Source: Sodalis-like endosymbiont of Proechinophthirus fluctus (GTDB lineage Bacteria; Pseudomonadota; Gammaproteobacteria; Enterobacterales; Enterobacteriaceae). Taken from it: a DNA stretch of 17,013 nucleotides. A program made the translations under genes and the position numbers. Below the pieces are notes generated by a model, which did no database searches, had not been told where the DNA came from, and worked only from the letters and a program-made list of their open reading frames with translations. Within the stretch, counting starts at the first letter, position 1. Each line of letters begins with the position of its first letter. Positions 1 through 8,717 of this stretch are shown here, piece after piece. Location: NCBI RefSeq assembly GCF_001602625.1, contig NZ_LECR01000086.1, positions 23,181-40,193 of the forward strand, read 5' to 3'.

Positions 1-976
1 CTAGCCAAATCAGTTAGTAGACTGGCGAAGAAAGGGGTATCACGTTTGATGACACACCTATGTTACTTGGCTGTGGCGTACAACTCCGATCCGAAAAGAG
101 CGCAGATGCGGTGCCGTTACTCCTCTATGACGACGCCAACGAGGTTATTCGAGATGGAATTGGACACCAGCGAACGCAAGCTGCTCAAGTAGACGAGACG
201 CAGGTAAAAAACTTTCAAGCAGACTATTTCGCAGAGAATATCTCTGAATCACCGCCCGAGACGGTGTTGAGGTACTGGTGTCGCTGGTTTACCGCAAGGA
301 TTTGCTCAAGCCTGGTAGCAATCCACTGCTGGTTTACGGCTACGGCCTAGGGCAGTAATATTAATCCGGACTACAGCGCGAGTCAGCTGAGTTTGCTGGA
401 TTGCGGCTTCGTCTTTGTCTTGACACACATACGTGGCGGCAGCAAGCCTGGGTAAGAGTGGTACGAGGACGGAAAATTACTAAATAATATAAATACGTTA
501 TACTATTTCATCAACATCAGCCGCGAACTGTTACGTCAAGAGTATGGCGATGCCGAACAAGTCTTCGCCATAGGCGGTAGAGCCGGTACCCTTCGTGGAT
601 GTGGTGAATACTGCTAATGCATCCCTCTGCTCTGACCACCAGTGAATATACGGGGAGCGGAGAAATCCGCAGGATGAAGCCCTCTATCGTTACATTCTGT
701 AATACAGTCCCTATGACAAGGGATTATCCCCATCTGCTGGTCACCACTGACCTACATGATTCGCAGGCGCAGTATTAGGAGCCGGGGAATGGAAGTGGAT
801 CGCTAAACTGCGTGAATTGAAAACCGACGATCATCTGCTATTGCTGTAAGCTGATATGGATTCTGACCACAGCAGCAAATCCAGTCACTTTAAGGGCTAT
901 GAATGGGTATCTATAGAATATACTTTTATTCTGGCGCTGACGAAAGCCCTCAGCAGCCCGCCTCTACGGAGTTAGC
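1..976 (+). pseudogene. ptrB: Oligopeptidase B pseudogene, 3' part (runs off left edge)
   Basis: Oligopeptidase B is a cytoplasmic serine peptidase of the prolyl oligopeptidase family that cuts short peptides after Arg or Lys. Fragments in all three plus frames line up in order with E. coli PtrB: FDD and YVTWL near 50-80, RYSSMTTP-like and LFEMELDT near 115-165, NPLLVYGYG near 320-350, SLLDCGFVF and HIRGGS near 390-445, WYEDGKLL near 455-480, and IEYTFILAL near 915-945. The catalytic nucleophile motif GGSAGG reads GGRAGT near 571-590, so the active Ser is gone as well. Many stops and frameshifts make it clearly dead. The 5' part lies outside the window. It converges on exoX, as in E. coli. 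Confidence 0.9.
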
Positions 977-984
977 CTAACTGT

Positions 985-1333
985 GGGAATGCTGCACTGC
1001 ACAGGTTCATTCCTCTGTTTGTTGTCCCTCGGTATGGCGATGTTTTTCGCTGTCCGCTCCTGAGAGATGATAGTTAAGGCTTGTAATGCAGGTCGGCGGA
1101 TAAATCGTATATGTTGGCCAGCAGCTAAGGCATGCGATGCGCGGCTTATCCACACCATCTCTTTGGTGATATGGTGTGGATAGCCATCGCGTCCAGGCCA
1201 ATAGGGCATCCTAGATTAACCAGATCGATCATGATATTGCTGATGCCCGTATCGCTGAAGTCCAGCGAGGCGATTTCCACGATCCCTGCGTCAAGGCCGT
1301 AGGCCTCTCGGTATCAATCACACGAAATGTCAT
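985..1333 (-). pseudogene. exoX: Exodeoxyribonuclease X pseudogene
   Basis: ExoX is a DEDD-family 3'-5' exonuclease that acts in mismatch repair. On the minus strand an ATG at 1333 opens MTFRVIDTE, which matches the start of the family and keeps the first acidic motif (DTE). After a frameshift the stretch GIVEIASLDFSDTG follows, then LVNLGCPIGLDAMAIHTI, matching the E. coli segment that ends PQAMAIHRI. Beyond about 1130 the similarity fades. The space left before ptrB is about half the usual 660 bp, so the 3' part is deleted or decayed beyond recognition. The gene is convergent with ptrB and upstream of holE on the same strand, as in E. coli. The lower boundary is approximate. Confidence 0.8.
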
Positions 1334-1440
1334 AATAATAGGTACTGCTTTGGCAAAGTCGCTATATATATGATGCCTTAAGCGGCAATAAAAAACCTGC
1401 TGTGAGGGGGAGGGTTGTTAGGAAAGGAAGCGGCGAGGCA

Positions 1441-1554
1441 TTACACAATATCGACAGGCGCCTTATTGTCGCGCTTTGCGGCATACTTTTCTTCTGGCGT
1501 TTTCAACGGTTTTTTCTTGGTATCTTTTTTTACGATCCATTCCTTTTTACTCAT
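1441..1554 (-). CDS. Small Lys-rich hypothetical protein (37 aa)
   Basis: This is an uninterrupted short frame with ATG at 1552-1554 and TAA at 1441-1443. It encodes 37 residues beginning MSKKEWIVKKDTKKK and ending APVDIV, with 11 Lys, one Arg and six acidic residues, so it is strongly basic and probably soluble. A GAGAG element sits about seven bases upstream of the ATG. It lies between the exoX remnant and holE on the same strand, where E. coli has yobB; it does not resemble anything I can name. A frame this short can stay open by chance. The start, the Shine-Dalgarno-like element and the protein-like composition argue for a real or only recently lost gene. Confidence 0.45.
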   Translation of the reverse strand: MSKKEWIVKKDTKKKPLKTPEEKYAAKRDNKAPVDIV

Positions 1555-1820
1555 AATAATCTCTCAGTTGCAGACAGGAAATGCTGGGTTTATTAACTGC
1601 CGATTGTCGGTCGTTGGCAATACAACTCGTGCTATTTCATGCCAAAAGAGAAAGAAAATCCCTTACGGCCGCCGGGATAGTCTGCAAAACGCAGCATAAC
1701 ATTATGTCGCCTTCAGCAACGCAAATCCAGCACATAGGCGATGGGGCAACCCCGGGTAATAGACGGCGATAAGACAACACATTGTCGCACAAGGGCGCGC
1801 AGCCCTTTCCTTGCGGAGGA

Positions 1821-2048
1821 CTATTTTCGTGGTTCGTAGGGGAGGCGGGAGAAATTGAGTGAAGCCTGACGGTAGAAGGTTACGCGGGTTCGGAAATAAC
1901 CGCGCAATGGCACGGGTTGCTCCCGCTCTACCTGTTCGGCTACCACTGGCATGTTATAGCGTTCTTTGAACACTACGGCTGATGCCGCCAGGTCGACGTT
2001 TATTTTATCGCGCGTAGACTCGTCAAGGGTGGCTAAATTGTACATCAT
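1821..2048 (-). CDS. holE: DNA polymerase III theta subunit
   Basis: HolE is the small theta subunit of the polymerase III core; it binds the epsilon proofreading subunit and mildly stabilises it. The 75-residue product keeps the family landmarks [26 protein letters not shown] and the C-terminal NFSRLPYEP, against 76 residues in E. coli. The frame stays open 11 codons further upstream, but I place the start at the ATG at 2046-2048 because GGGAGAA (2055-2061 on the plus strand) is spaced six bases from it and the family begins here; the next codon is also ATG. It is intact among decayed neighbours, which suggests it is still selected, although a gene this short could also have escaped mutation by chance. 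Confidence 0.93.
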   Translation of the reverse strand: MMYNLATLDESTRDKINVDLAASAVVFKERYNMPVVAEQVEREQPVPLRGYFRTRVTFYRQASLNFSRLPYEPRK

Positions 2049-2412
2049 ATTGACTTCTCCCGGTTCATGGCGGTCCGGCATTCAAAATAAAACAGGCGGC
2101 GGTAGTTTGCAAGCTACCGGATAGCAGTAGTGAATAATAATCGTTTCTCTTTTGATTCGGTAATCTTCGGCTACGCTATATAATTCGGTGCGGGAAATAA
2201 TTCTTAATTAAGAATACAAATAATAATCTCAATCAATTCCAAGAGAGGAATAGTTATCACTCCCTGGTATGAAATAGGATGACTATTGCATGCTATTGAA
2301 TTATAGCATATTTAAATTGTAATTTTATTTAGTAATAAGTCTGTTTTTTTTTCGTGATGTTGGCATAATAACGGAAATAAATCACCTACACATCCCATAA
2401 GGACGCCAGCCA
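2049..2412. other. holE-ftnA divergent intergenic region
   Basis: This is a non-coding stretch of A+T-rich DNA between the divergent starts of holE and ftnA. It holds a perfect 16-bp palindrome ATTCTTAATTAAGAAT at 2200-2215, an inverted repeat ATGCTAT/ATAGCAT at 2290-2296 and 2303-2309, and a run of nine T near 2343. A CATAAT -10-like hexamer lies at 2364-2369 and AAGGA at 2399-2403, nine bases before the ftnA ATG. E. coli ftnA responds to Fur, but no good 19-bp Fur box is visible here. Confidence 0.5.
2200..2215. promoter_or_regulatory. Perfect 16-bp palindrome, candidate operator
   Basis: The sequence ATTCTTAATTAAGAAT is its own reverse complement. It lies about 200 bp upstream of ftnA and 150 bp upstream of holE, in the shared promoter region. 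It could be an operator for a dimeric regulator, but in A+T-rich DNA such palindromes also arise by chance. I do not recognise the binding protein. Confidence 0.25.
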
Positions 2413-2928
2413 ATGTTAAAAAAAGAAATGACCAGCAAGCTAAATAAACAATTAAATCTCGAATTCTTTTCCGCCAATCTCTATTTGCAAATGAGCGCAT
2501 GGTCTAATGACAAAGGGTTAGAGGGTACTAGTCAGTTTTTCAAAACTCAGTCTGGAAAAGAGATGGATCACATGCACCGCTTGTTCGATTATCTCAATGA
2601 CACCGGCACTATGCCGGTACTGAGTGCTATTGAAGCGCCGCCGGTTGGGTTTTCTTCCTTGGCCGAGCTGATTAAACTCGCCTACAAACATGAGCAGATG
2701 ATCACGCAGAAGATCAACGAGCTGGCCCATGTTGCCATGACGCTGCAGGATTATTCCACATTCCACTTCCTACAATGGTATGTCGCCGAGCAGCACGAGG
2801 AAGAAAAGATGTTCAGGTCAATCCTCGACAAGCTGGCGCTGGTAAATACCGAAGCCAGCGGCCTTTTCTTTATCGATCAGGATCTCAAGAAAATGAATAG
2901 TGATAACAGTGTCGATACCACGATGTAA
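2413..2928 (+). CDS. ftnA: Non-haem bacterial ferritin, iron storage
   Basis: FtnA forms a 24-subunit cytoplasmic shell that oxidises Fe(II) and stores it as a ferric mineral core. The 171-residue product is full length (E. coli 165) and keeps every ferroxidase-centre residue at the E. coli number: Glu17, Tyr24, Glu50, His53, Glu94, Glu126, Glu129 and Glu130 (motif SEQHEEE reads AEQHEEE). Segments HMHRLFDYL, YKHEQMITQKINELAH and FLQWYVAEQHEEEK are nearly identical to E. coli. The start ATG follows AAGGA by nine bases. The C-terminal tail is a few residues longer than in E. coli. The gene stands alone in otherwise decayed DNA, so iron storage is apparently still useful to the organism. Confidence 0.96.
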   Translation: MLKKEMTSKLNKQLNLEFFSANLYLQMSAWSNDKGLEGTSQFFKTQSGKEMDHMHRLFDYLNDTGTMPVLSAIEAPPVGFSSLAELIKLAYKHEQMITQKINELAHVAMTLQDYSTFHFLQWYVAEQHEEEKMFRSILDKLALVNTEASGLFFIDQDLKKMNSDNSVDTTM

Positions 2929-2931
2929 GAG

Positions 2932-3511
2932 CCATATTCTGCTGATGATTTCTCCCGTTTACCCCTGTATCATCGAGGTGGACGGGCGTATTGTCCTCGA
3001 ATTCATCCGCCGCAGCCATTATTATTTGCCCGCGCTAAAGCCACTAATTTCAATGCAAGGTATTGCCGCACAGGTGTACGCACTAGTGCTGTTGTTAGTC
3101 AGAGTATTTACGATATTTTACCCCAATAAGTCACGGTTACGGATAAGTTATGCTAAGAGCAGTTTTATCATGAAAAAACGATCGGTTGTTGTCTTTCATG
3201 CTGCTGGCATAACACTACTACAGCGGTGTTATGGAGATTATCACCTTAAGAAAATTCTAATACAGTATACGGTGGGCACTCAACAAAGAAGAAGTTTAGC
3301 CCTCATATACCGCCCGGATCACGCGCTGTATGCCCTGAATATGAGTACGTTAATGCAATACCTGTTGAACGAATAAGCTGAGCAGCAATGAAAAGAAGGC
3401 TATGTCCGGGCACAGCCCGAAAAAACTATTTTGCTGGATGACCCCGACCGGCCAGGGCAGGAAACGAGTATCGTGCCTTTTGTCGAGCGCTCTCAACACA
3501 GCCCTGCGTAG
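2932..3511 (+). pseudogene. Unrecognised decayed coding frame
   Basis: One plus frame stays open from inside the ftnA 3' end to a TAA at 3374-3376, then continues as sensible protein through that stop and a TGA at 3389-3391 to a TAG at 3509-3511. The best protein-like part runs from about 3170: GITLLQRCYGDYHLKKIL, YRPDHALYALNMSTLMQYLL, then after the stops KEGYVRAQPEKTILLDDPDR and IVPFVERSQHSP. A hydrophobic stretch (QVYALVLLLVRVFTIFY, about 3075-3125) could be a membrane segment. Its base composition resembles the functional genes rather than the A+T-rich island that follows. I do not recognise the family. Two in-frame stops near the end and no clear start make a pseudogene most likely. Confidence 0.5.
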
Positions 3512-4285
3512 AAAAAACCGTACTCTAATCTAACGGCGGTAGTTGGGAATGAATCGCCAAAGTACAAAGGTTAATAAATTGAGGTATATATGTTATAAAA
3601 AGTTAAAATTTGACGACAGAATATACTTGAATTTATATATCAGCAGTGAAAAAACAGGATATTCGCTCTATATCTCTGTATTTCAGTCAAAAATGCTAAC
3701 TTTTAGCGCACGGGCTTTCTCCCTAAGAGACATTTCCCTGGATCGAATATAGGAATCGTATTCTATCTTTTTACCTATTGATTTATAGTAATTTTTTTGA
3801 AAAAAGTCGCGATATTTATACGAAAACCGTATAGAGCAGAGCCAAAAAATCAAAGCATATTTTTAAACGCGAAAAACAAGAGACTATTCTATCATCGTAA
3901 TGGTTTTGTAGCATCGTAATTTTTAGCAGTATCATCTTGCCTTTTATATTCATGAAAACGGCGAATCAGATTTATATTTCCTGAAGCGAAAGAGGTATAA
4001 TAGTTATAGCTTTTAACATTATTTATCATGAGGTTGAGAATAACACGCCGTTCAGACTCTAGCTTTCGGCTAAGGCAGCGGCTAGGGATGCATACGTGGA
4101 ATGGATAAATTTATTAATAAATGCAGCCACGTGAGAGAAAGAATAGTATGCGAGAGAATACGGCTATTTTTGTATGGATCAAGGACCTCTTTTTAGAGGA
4201 TCAACCTCATAAACGACGCTCGGGCGAAGATTATTGATAATAATATATATATTTAATAGTGATGGCATGATATTAATGAAAAGAG
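3512..4285. other. A+T-rich gene-poor DNA, left end of the island
   Basis: Base composition changes abruptly to A+T-rich here. Short open frames at 3543-3752 (+) and 4148-4237 (+, MRENTAIFVWIKDLFLEDQP onward) have no recognisable similarity and poor or absent ribosome binding sites. I see no RNA gene or repeat in it, apart from trivial A/T runs. Confidence 0.5.
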
Positions 4286-4290
4286 GGGCT

Positions 4291-4330
4291 AGCAGTATAT
4301 TATATTTCTCATGGTCATTACCAGAAAAAA
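4291..4330 (-). repeat. 40-bp block shared with 5370-5409, copy A
   Basis: By direct comparison, 35 of 40 bases match the block at 5370-5409; both begin AGCAGTATATTA and end ATTACCAGAAAAAA on the plus strand. It falls at the 3' end of PAS-LuxR remnant 1 and so is most simply the conserved tail of two paralogous genes. Weaker similarity continues a further 20 bases or so towards lower coordinates. Confidence 0.7.
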
Positions 4331-4524
4331 GTTTACACCTTCTCTGAGAAGTTTTTATATTTAATTATTTAATCATACATTAGAATAATATTCTATAAGT
4401 CCTCTTGCTAAATTGACGTTAATCTTTTTATAAATTATTAGCAATATTTCTCTACTGTTCTATGAGTAATAGATAACCTAAATACTTTTTCTTTAGAAAA
4501 AATTATTCTAATGGAGTAAAATTA

Positions 4525-4560
4525 TCTTAATTATCTTTCTGTAAAGAAAGATAATTAAGA
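4525..4560. repeat. Perfect 16-bp inverted repeat with GTAA loop
   Basis: Left arm 4525-4540 and right arm 4545-4560 are exact reverse complements (TCTTAATTATCTTTCT on the left), with a four-base loop GTAA. It sits inside the PAS-LuxR remnant 1 between the PAS and HTH parts, where an ordinary coding sequence would not carry it. There is no T-tract directly after either arm, so it is not a standard terminator. A templated quasipalindrome correction, or a small inserted hairpin element, would explain it. Confidence 0.8.
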
Positions 4561-5364
4561 ATTCAAAGTCAACCTAGAAATTTTTAGATTATTAATAAAT
4601 CGTCAATAGAGATATAAGAAAACTGTATTGCATAGTAAATTATACTAAAAATATTACCAGAGCTATTTTTATAGAATATTTTTTGTGAATAGTATGGTAT
4701 AATTTCATAATTTCTACCGTAGTATGTTGTAGACATAATTTCAGTGTCATTTGAAATTATATCTGATTTCCTATCCTAAGTATTGAATTCAGGATCAATG
4801 ATTTCCTAAAGATAGGGAAATTCTTTATCAGTCCTTTCCTCGTAACTAAATTTTTCATGGATACCTAAGAAATTCTTGCATGCATCATTCATATACACGT
4901 GACGAGATTTCTTGTCTTTTATACCCTATAGCATCGCCAATTATTCGTTCGATTAATGATCGAATCGTTATATTACTGAGAAATTCTAATATTAATCCTG
5001 ATTTTCCTATGACTGTTTCGCTGTCCATAAGCTATCACCTCTATAATTTGAACTGCTTTATACTTTAAATCTAACAAGAGTAAAAATTACATTTTTTGTC
5101 TTTGGTATAGATATAGGATATATATCCACAATAATATAGAATATTAACATTAAATTACCAAGATAATAATTGTAGCAATAAATACATAAAGCATTGCAAC
5201 TATCTATTCAGAAGTGGTTCTGTGTTTAGTTGTATGCTGAAATAGAGAGATTCAATAACTGGTATGAGCCTGTAAAGCTGAGCCCGCATATCGAGTAACT
5301 GACGGATCGGAAAATATCGATGATATTTCTAGTAGTTAAGTAGAATAGTCCGCATTGAGTAGGA

Positions 5365-6075
5365 GGGATAGCAGTATATTAATTTAGTCATGGTTATTAC
5401 CAGAAAAAATATAATCCATATTTTAGTAATCTGTTTGTAACAAAACTATTACAAAATATATTGTAATAATACTCAATCAGTCCGCTCAGTGAACTATTTT
5501 CTATCTTCTCATAAATCCATAGCAATCTGTTATCAATTGTTATATGATAGAAGTAAAATTTATGCGCAATCTATTTTGTGGATAATATTTTTATAAAATA
5601 TAATCTCAAATTCTCTATCAGTAATAATATTAAACTGCGAATTAACTTCGATGGTGGAAGGAAGTAGACCGTTGAAGAAATATTAAATACAGTTGAACTG
5701 TAACGGTTTGTTATAATATATATTTTCTAGTACTACCCTATAGTTATTATATATAAAATTTAGCCTAATAGCATGGATAAAGTATGGCATATCTACCGAA
5801 ATTAGAAATAGAAATAATCTTAGCGTCCCAGGGCTGTCTTATCCTTCCTATCATGCGTCTGGAGCTCTTCCGTTTATAATGCCCGAGAGCAAGGAAATTC
5901 ATCATCATGGAGACCTTCAAAATCTTACCCTTTAGGAATAATAAAATATTACAATAGGTATTACTCAAATACATTATTCTGAAATGTGAGTCATTAACAC
6001 TCTAAGATATATTAGATATTTCTATCATTGGAAAATTTTTAATTAATTTTATAGTTAATAGACTTTATGATAATA
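5365..6075 (-). pseudogene. PAS-LuxR type transcription regulator pseudogene, copy 2
   Basis: This lies upstream of copy 1 on the same strand and is more decayed. Recognisable pieces, in order on the minus strand, are FPMIEISNIS and VNDSHFRIMYLSNTYCNIL near 5950-6030 (the PAS start; compare YMNDAC in copy 1), FEGLHDDEFPC near 5900, EELQTHDRK near 5860, and SNFGRYAILYPCY near 5765-5810. The C-terminal SGLIEYYYNI near 5460-5490 matches RGLIEYYSNV of copy 1, and the 40-bp tail block follows at 5370-5409. The helix-turn-helix core itself is barely readable. Frames change several times and stops are common. The start is not identifiable, so the upper boundary is approximate. The two copies are probably paralogues from an old tandem duplication. 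Confidence 0.68.
5370..5409 (-). repeat. 40-bp block shared with 4291-4330, copy B
   Basis: This is the second copy of the block described at 4291-4330 (35 of 40 bases identical). Read on the minus strand, both copies are open in one frame (FFLV, then M or I, then TM) and nearly open in another (FSGN), so the original coding frame is not certain. Confidence 0.7.
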
Positions 6076-7487
6076 AGGATTTCTATTCCATGAATGATAT
6101 TTTTTACTAAGATGTTTAATCTTAGGAGGAAAATGAAAAGGTCATATATTTATTCTCGAGTGTAAATATTACATTCTTATAATTAAATAGGTAGTGATTC
6201 TCCATCAATGAGATAAATATTATGGTTGGTATGATTAGTGTTGTGTACCAAGTTTGGCTAGGCCTCATGAAAAAATGTAGATAATCATATGATGGTTAAT
6301 ATATATAATGATAGGCATTGAGTCTATAAAATTGGGATATTAGATTATCTATCAATATTATTGATCGAAGGAAGTATAAATCTATACTGTGACGCAAGGG
6401 GCTGCATTTTCAGCATAATCGTCAACTCGAAGAAATATCCTACACTATTATGCTAATCATACCAATAGTATTTACCTGTGAAGAAAAAATGTGGGATAGG
6501 GCGGATGCATTTCTACACGTCATTATTAAAATGCACAAACATTATCGTCATTAATTTTGTATAACATCAACCTCGTCCCTGTGGAGTTTTATATATTACA
6601 GAAAGGAAATTTTTTCCAGAAATTTTCTTTTTAACGACTTTTCTCCTCCCTGCGCAGCGGTCTTCTCCATACTGTATGCTTTCATTAGTTTAGGTAAATA
6701 TATGATTGCGCTATACTGGCTAAAAATATTTTTGGCTGTTAATAGATATTTTTTATACTACAACAAGCCAGCGAACGTAGGATTATTTAATTTTAGTTAC
6801 TTTTCACTTAATGAAACCGGTACGTTTTTAAACGCGTTTTGTCATCAATAGGATTTTTGATGGCATCGTTAATTCCACCGTTATCTTAGGGATTATTGAT
6901 TGAGGATAGGTCAAGGTCCGACTGGTTTCCTTGTCATATTTTAATACTTAGTTTATTGGTATTATCTTTTATTTTATCTTTCATCTCCTACGTCCTTATC
7001 GATAATATCGTTGTTAGTGATATATCATGATAATTATATTTTTATTTCTATTACATAATCATTTTCCTATCGATATAGGAAATAGTACACAGTGATTTCT
7101 CATTTGTAATTTAACTCCATGTGCTAAGATTCCCACATCGGTAAGCATTTCTGGTTAATAAATCCATTCATGGATAAAGTTCCTTTTTCGTCAGGTGATA
7201 CGATATATAAGAGACTAACATCTCTGTTCTTATTGATTTCCATTCCTCAGTATCTTGTCTCGGTAAAATATTCAGTAAAAAATTAAAGAACTATAAAAAT
7301 GACCGAGATAATGATGCTATAATATCTAATATATATACCTATTTTATCTATCAGTATAGCATGAAATTTATAGTTAACCGCTTTATTATAATGTTAATAC
7401 ATTATGTAATTACGTCAAGATTGAAGAAAAAGATAGATTATTTAAGCATAGTTACTCATTAATTTAATTATAAATTAATAATAATTT
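6076..7487. other. A+T-rich DNA without recognisable genes
   Basis: There is no intact gene. Short protein-like traces include, on the plus strand near 6700-7010, a hydrophobic series (LFNFSYFSLNETGTFLNAF, then a run of Leu/Ile/Tyr) that may be a membrane-protein relic, and on the minus strand near 7160-7250 SLLYIVSPDEKGTLSMNGF. Neither is assignable. An inverted repeat TTTCCTAT-CGAT-ATAGGAAA lies at 7063-7082. GGAGGAAAATG at 6126-6136 looks like a strong ribosome binding site and start, but the frame stops after about ten codons. Confidence 0.45.
7063..7082. repeat. 8-bp perfect inverted repeat
   Basis: TTTCCTAT and ATAGGAAA are separated by CGAT, giving a 20-base element that can also pair as a longer near-palindrome. 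No gene it could control remains nearby. It may be chance in A+T-rich sequence. Confidence 0.35.
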
Positions 7488-8166
7488 ATGTGTGGTAGTT
7501 CTGCTCAATTTAACAGCTGAGAAGAATATGTAGAGACCATTAACATCTCCTAGGGAGAAATGGTCTATGACCCTGAGACGATCGGGTATTACAGTGTCGC
7601 CCCGGTATAAAAGTGCTACATTCTTAACGAATGTGAAGATTAAATATACCTTGACCCGGTTTTCTTGAGCTACTACTCCGACTAGTGGGATAAACCACCA
7701 ACTATCAATATGCCCATGGCGAGACTGCTACTATAGGGCGTATGTTTACGTCCTTATGGAACAAGACAGTGCTATTATCTCGTCTGACGGCTGGTATGAA
7801 TGTAATAAAGGTGGCGATGAGAAACAGATTTACTTTGTCTACCATAAAAGTATCCGTTATTTTTCACAGTGATTAGCAAGGCACACTTACGATATAGAAC
7901 TTGATAGAGAAGGTTTCGTTATTGTCACTGCCTTGAGCGATAAGGGGATGATTAATATCCATGACTGCCGTCCTCTAGTTATCAACGCCAACACTTTGAG
8001 AGAATGGTTAAGCAGGGATACGACATCAGAACGAGCATAGGAAATTGTTCGTGGCGCGGCATTACCCGAAGGTAATTTTACATGGCATTCAGTATCTAAA
8101 GAGGTGGGTAATCCCTATAATCAGAGTGCAGAGCTAGTGAATATCATAAACAACCCAGAGGTTTGA
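7488..8166 (+). pseudogene. yedK: SRAP/HMCES family (abasic-site crosslinking) pseudogene
   Basis: YedK forms a covalent link through Cys2 to abasic sites in single-stranded DNA and so protects them; the family is associated with the SOS response. ATG at 7488 opens MCGSSAQFNS, keeping the Met-Cys-Gly start with nucleophile Cys2, then a TGA at codon 11. The family pattern continues with EEYVETIN, DPETIGYYSVAP, a stop, SDGWYECNKGGDEKQIYFVY, then after another stop HTYDIELDREGFVIVTALSD, GMINIHDCRPLVI, LREWLSRD, and EGNFTWHSVSKEVGNPYNQS ending at TGA 8164-8166. These match E. coli FADGWFEW, GFLIVTAA, DIHDRRPLV and FSWHPVSRAVGN. The His of the WHPVS motif is retained. At least four stops and some frameshifts show it is dead. 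Its codons are less A+T-rich than the surrounding island. Confidence 0.9.
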
Positions 8167-8687
8167 ATTCTTTCCTTCCACTTACCTATGATCCGGTAAC
8201 GAACATTTATTCAGCACTATCGTCAATAGGCATGTCGCAATTTTCATCTTCATGAATCACTCGTCCATTATGATTATGGTGTTGATAAATCCTCTAAGGA
8301 AACATAAGTTAATCTCGATGATTCTACGCCATCGCTTTTTTGTTGATACATTTGCGAGATGATAGTTTATCATAGTATAGTATCTCTCAGCAAGAACGAC
8401 GCCACGATGAGTCATCAGGAATTTGCGCTGTAACCCTAGAAATAATGATCTTGCCTCACAGTGACATCTAGATCATCAGAACAGCGCTATGGCTCTAACA
8501 TTGCAATGACAACCCTAAGTAGATAGGGTACAGAAAGATTTTCACGGGTCATTATAACGGCAGAAAAACGCCACAGTGATAAGCGGGTAACGGGCGCCTG
8601 TTTCTTAACCACCCTCAGTGGTCTTCAATGATAATATAAGCTATTGGGGTAATTGTTTTTACTATTCTTCTTTAGAATAAATGTCAC

Positions 8688-8717
8688 AGAACATAAAATA
8701 CAAGAACATAAAATACA
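8688..8717. repeat. Tandem 15-bp direct repeat, two perfect copies
   Basis: AGAACATAAAATACA occurs twice in immediate succession (8688-8702 and 8703-8717). In the minus frame it adds a repeated five-residue unit (FYVLV then FYVL) at the end of a 66-codon open stretch. It is typical of a replication slippage duplication in decaying DNA. Confidence 0.85.

Larger units (their letters stand above)
4286..5028 (-). pseudogene. PAS-LuxR type transcription regulator pseudogene, copy 1
   Basis: On the minus strand ATG at 5026-5028 follows AGAGGTGA by about six bases and opens MDSETVIGKSGLILEFLSNI. A PAS-like domain follows in pieces: YMNDACK, FLGIHEKFSYEERTDKEFPY, DPEFNT, DRKSDIISND, and YYSQKIFYKNSSGNIF, the usual order in enterobacterial regulators with one PAS domain and a C-terminal LuxR-type helix-turn-helix. 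The DNA-binding part is visible near 4380-4470 as LSITHRTVEKYC then INV, RGLIEYYSNV, the recognition-helix region of LuxR proteins. In-frame stops (after FPYL, after FNT) and frameshifts show it is dead. A perfect hairpin at 4525-4560 lies in the linker between the domains. The 3' end shares a 40-bp block with copy 2. The signal it once sensed is unknown. Confidence 0.75.

Noticed and set aside
2216..2245. Fur box upstream of ftnA
   Set aside because: AATAATAATCTCAATCA is A+T-rich and vaguely similar but matches the 19-bp Fur consensus poorly.
4880..5068. 62-codon plus-strand frame
   Set aside because: The opposite strand carries the start of PAS-LuxR remnant 1 with a good ribosome binding site; the plus frame is a shadow.
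6126..6160. GGAGGAAAATG as a small gene start
   Set aside because: The frame ends after about ten codons and nothing similar follows in other frames, so the ribosome binding site is probably accidental.
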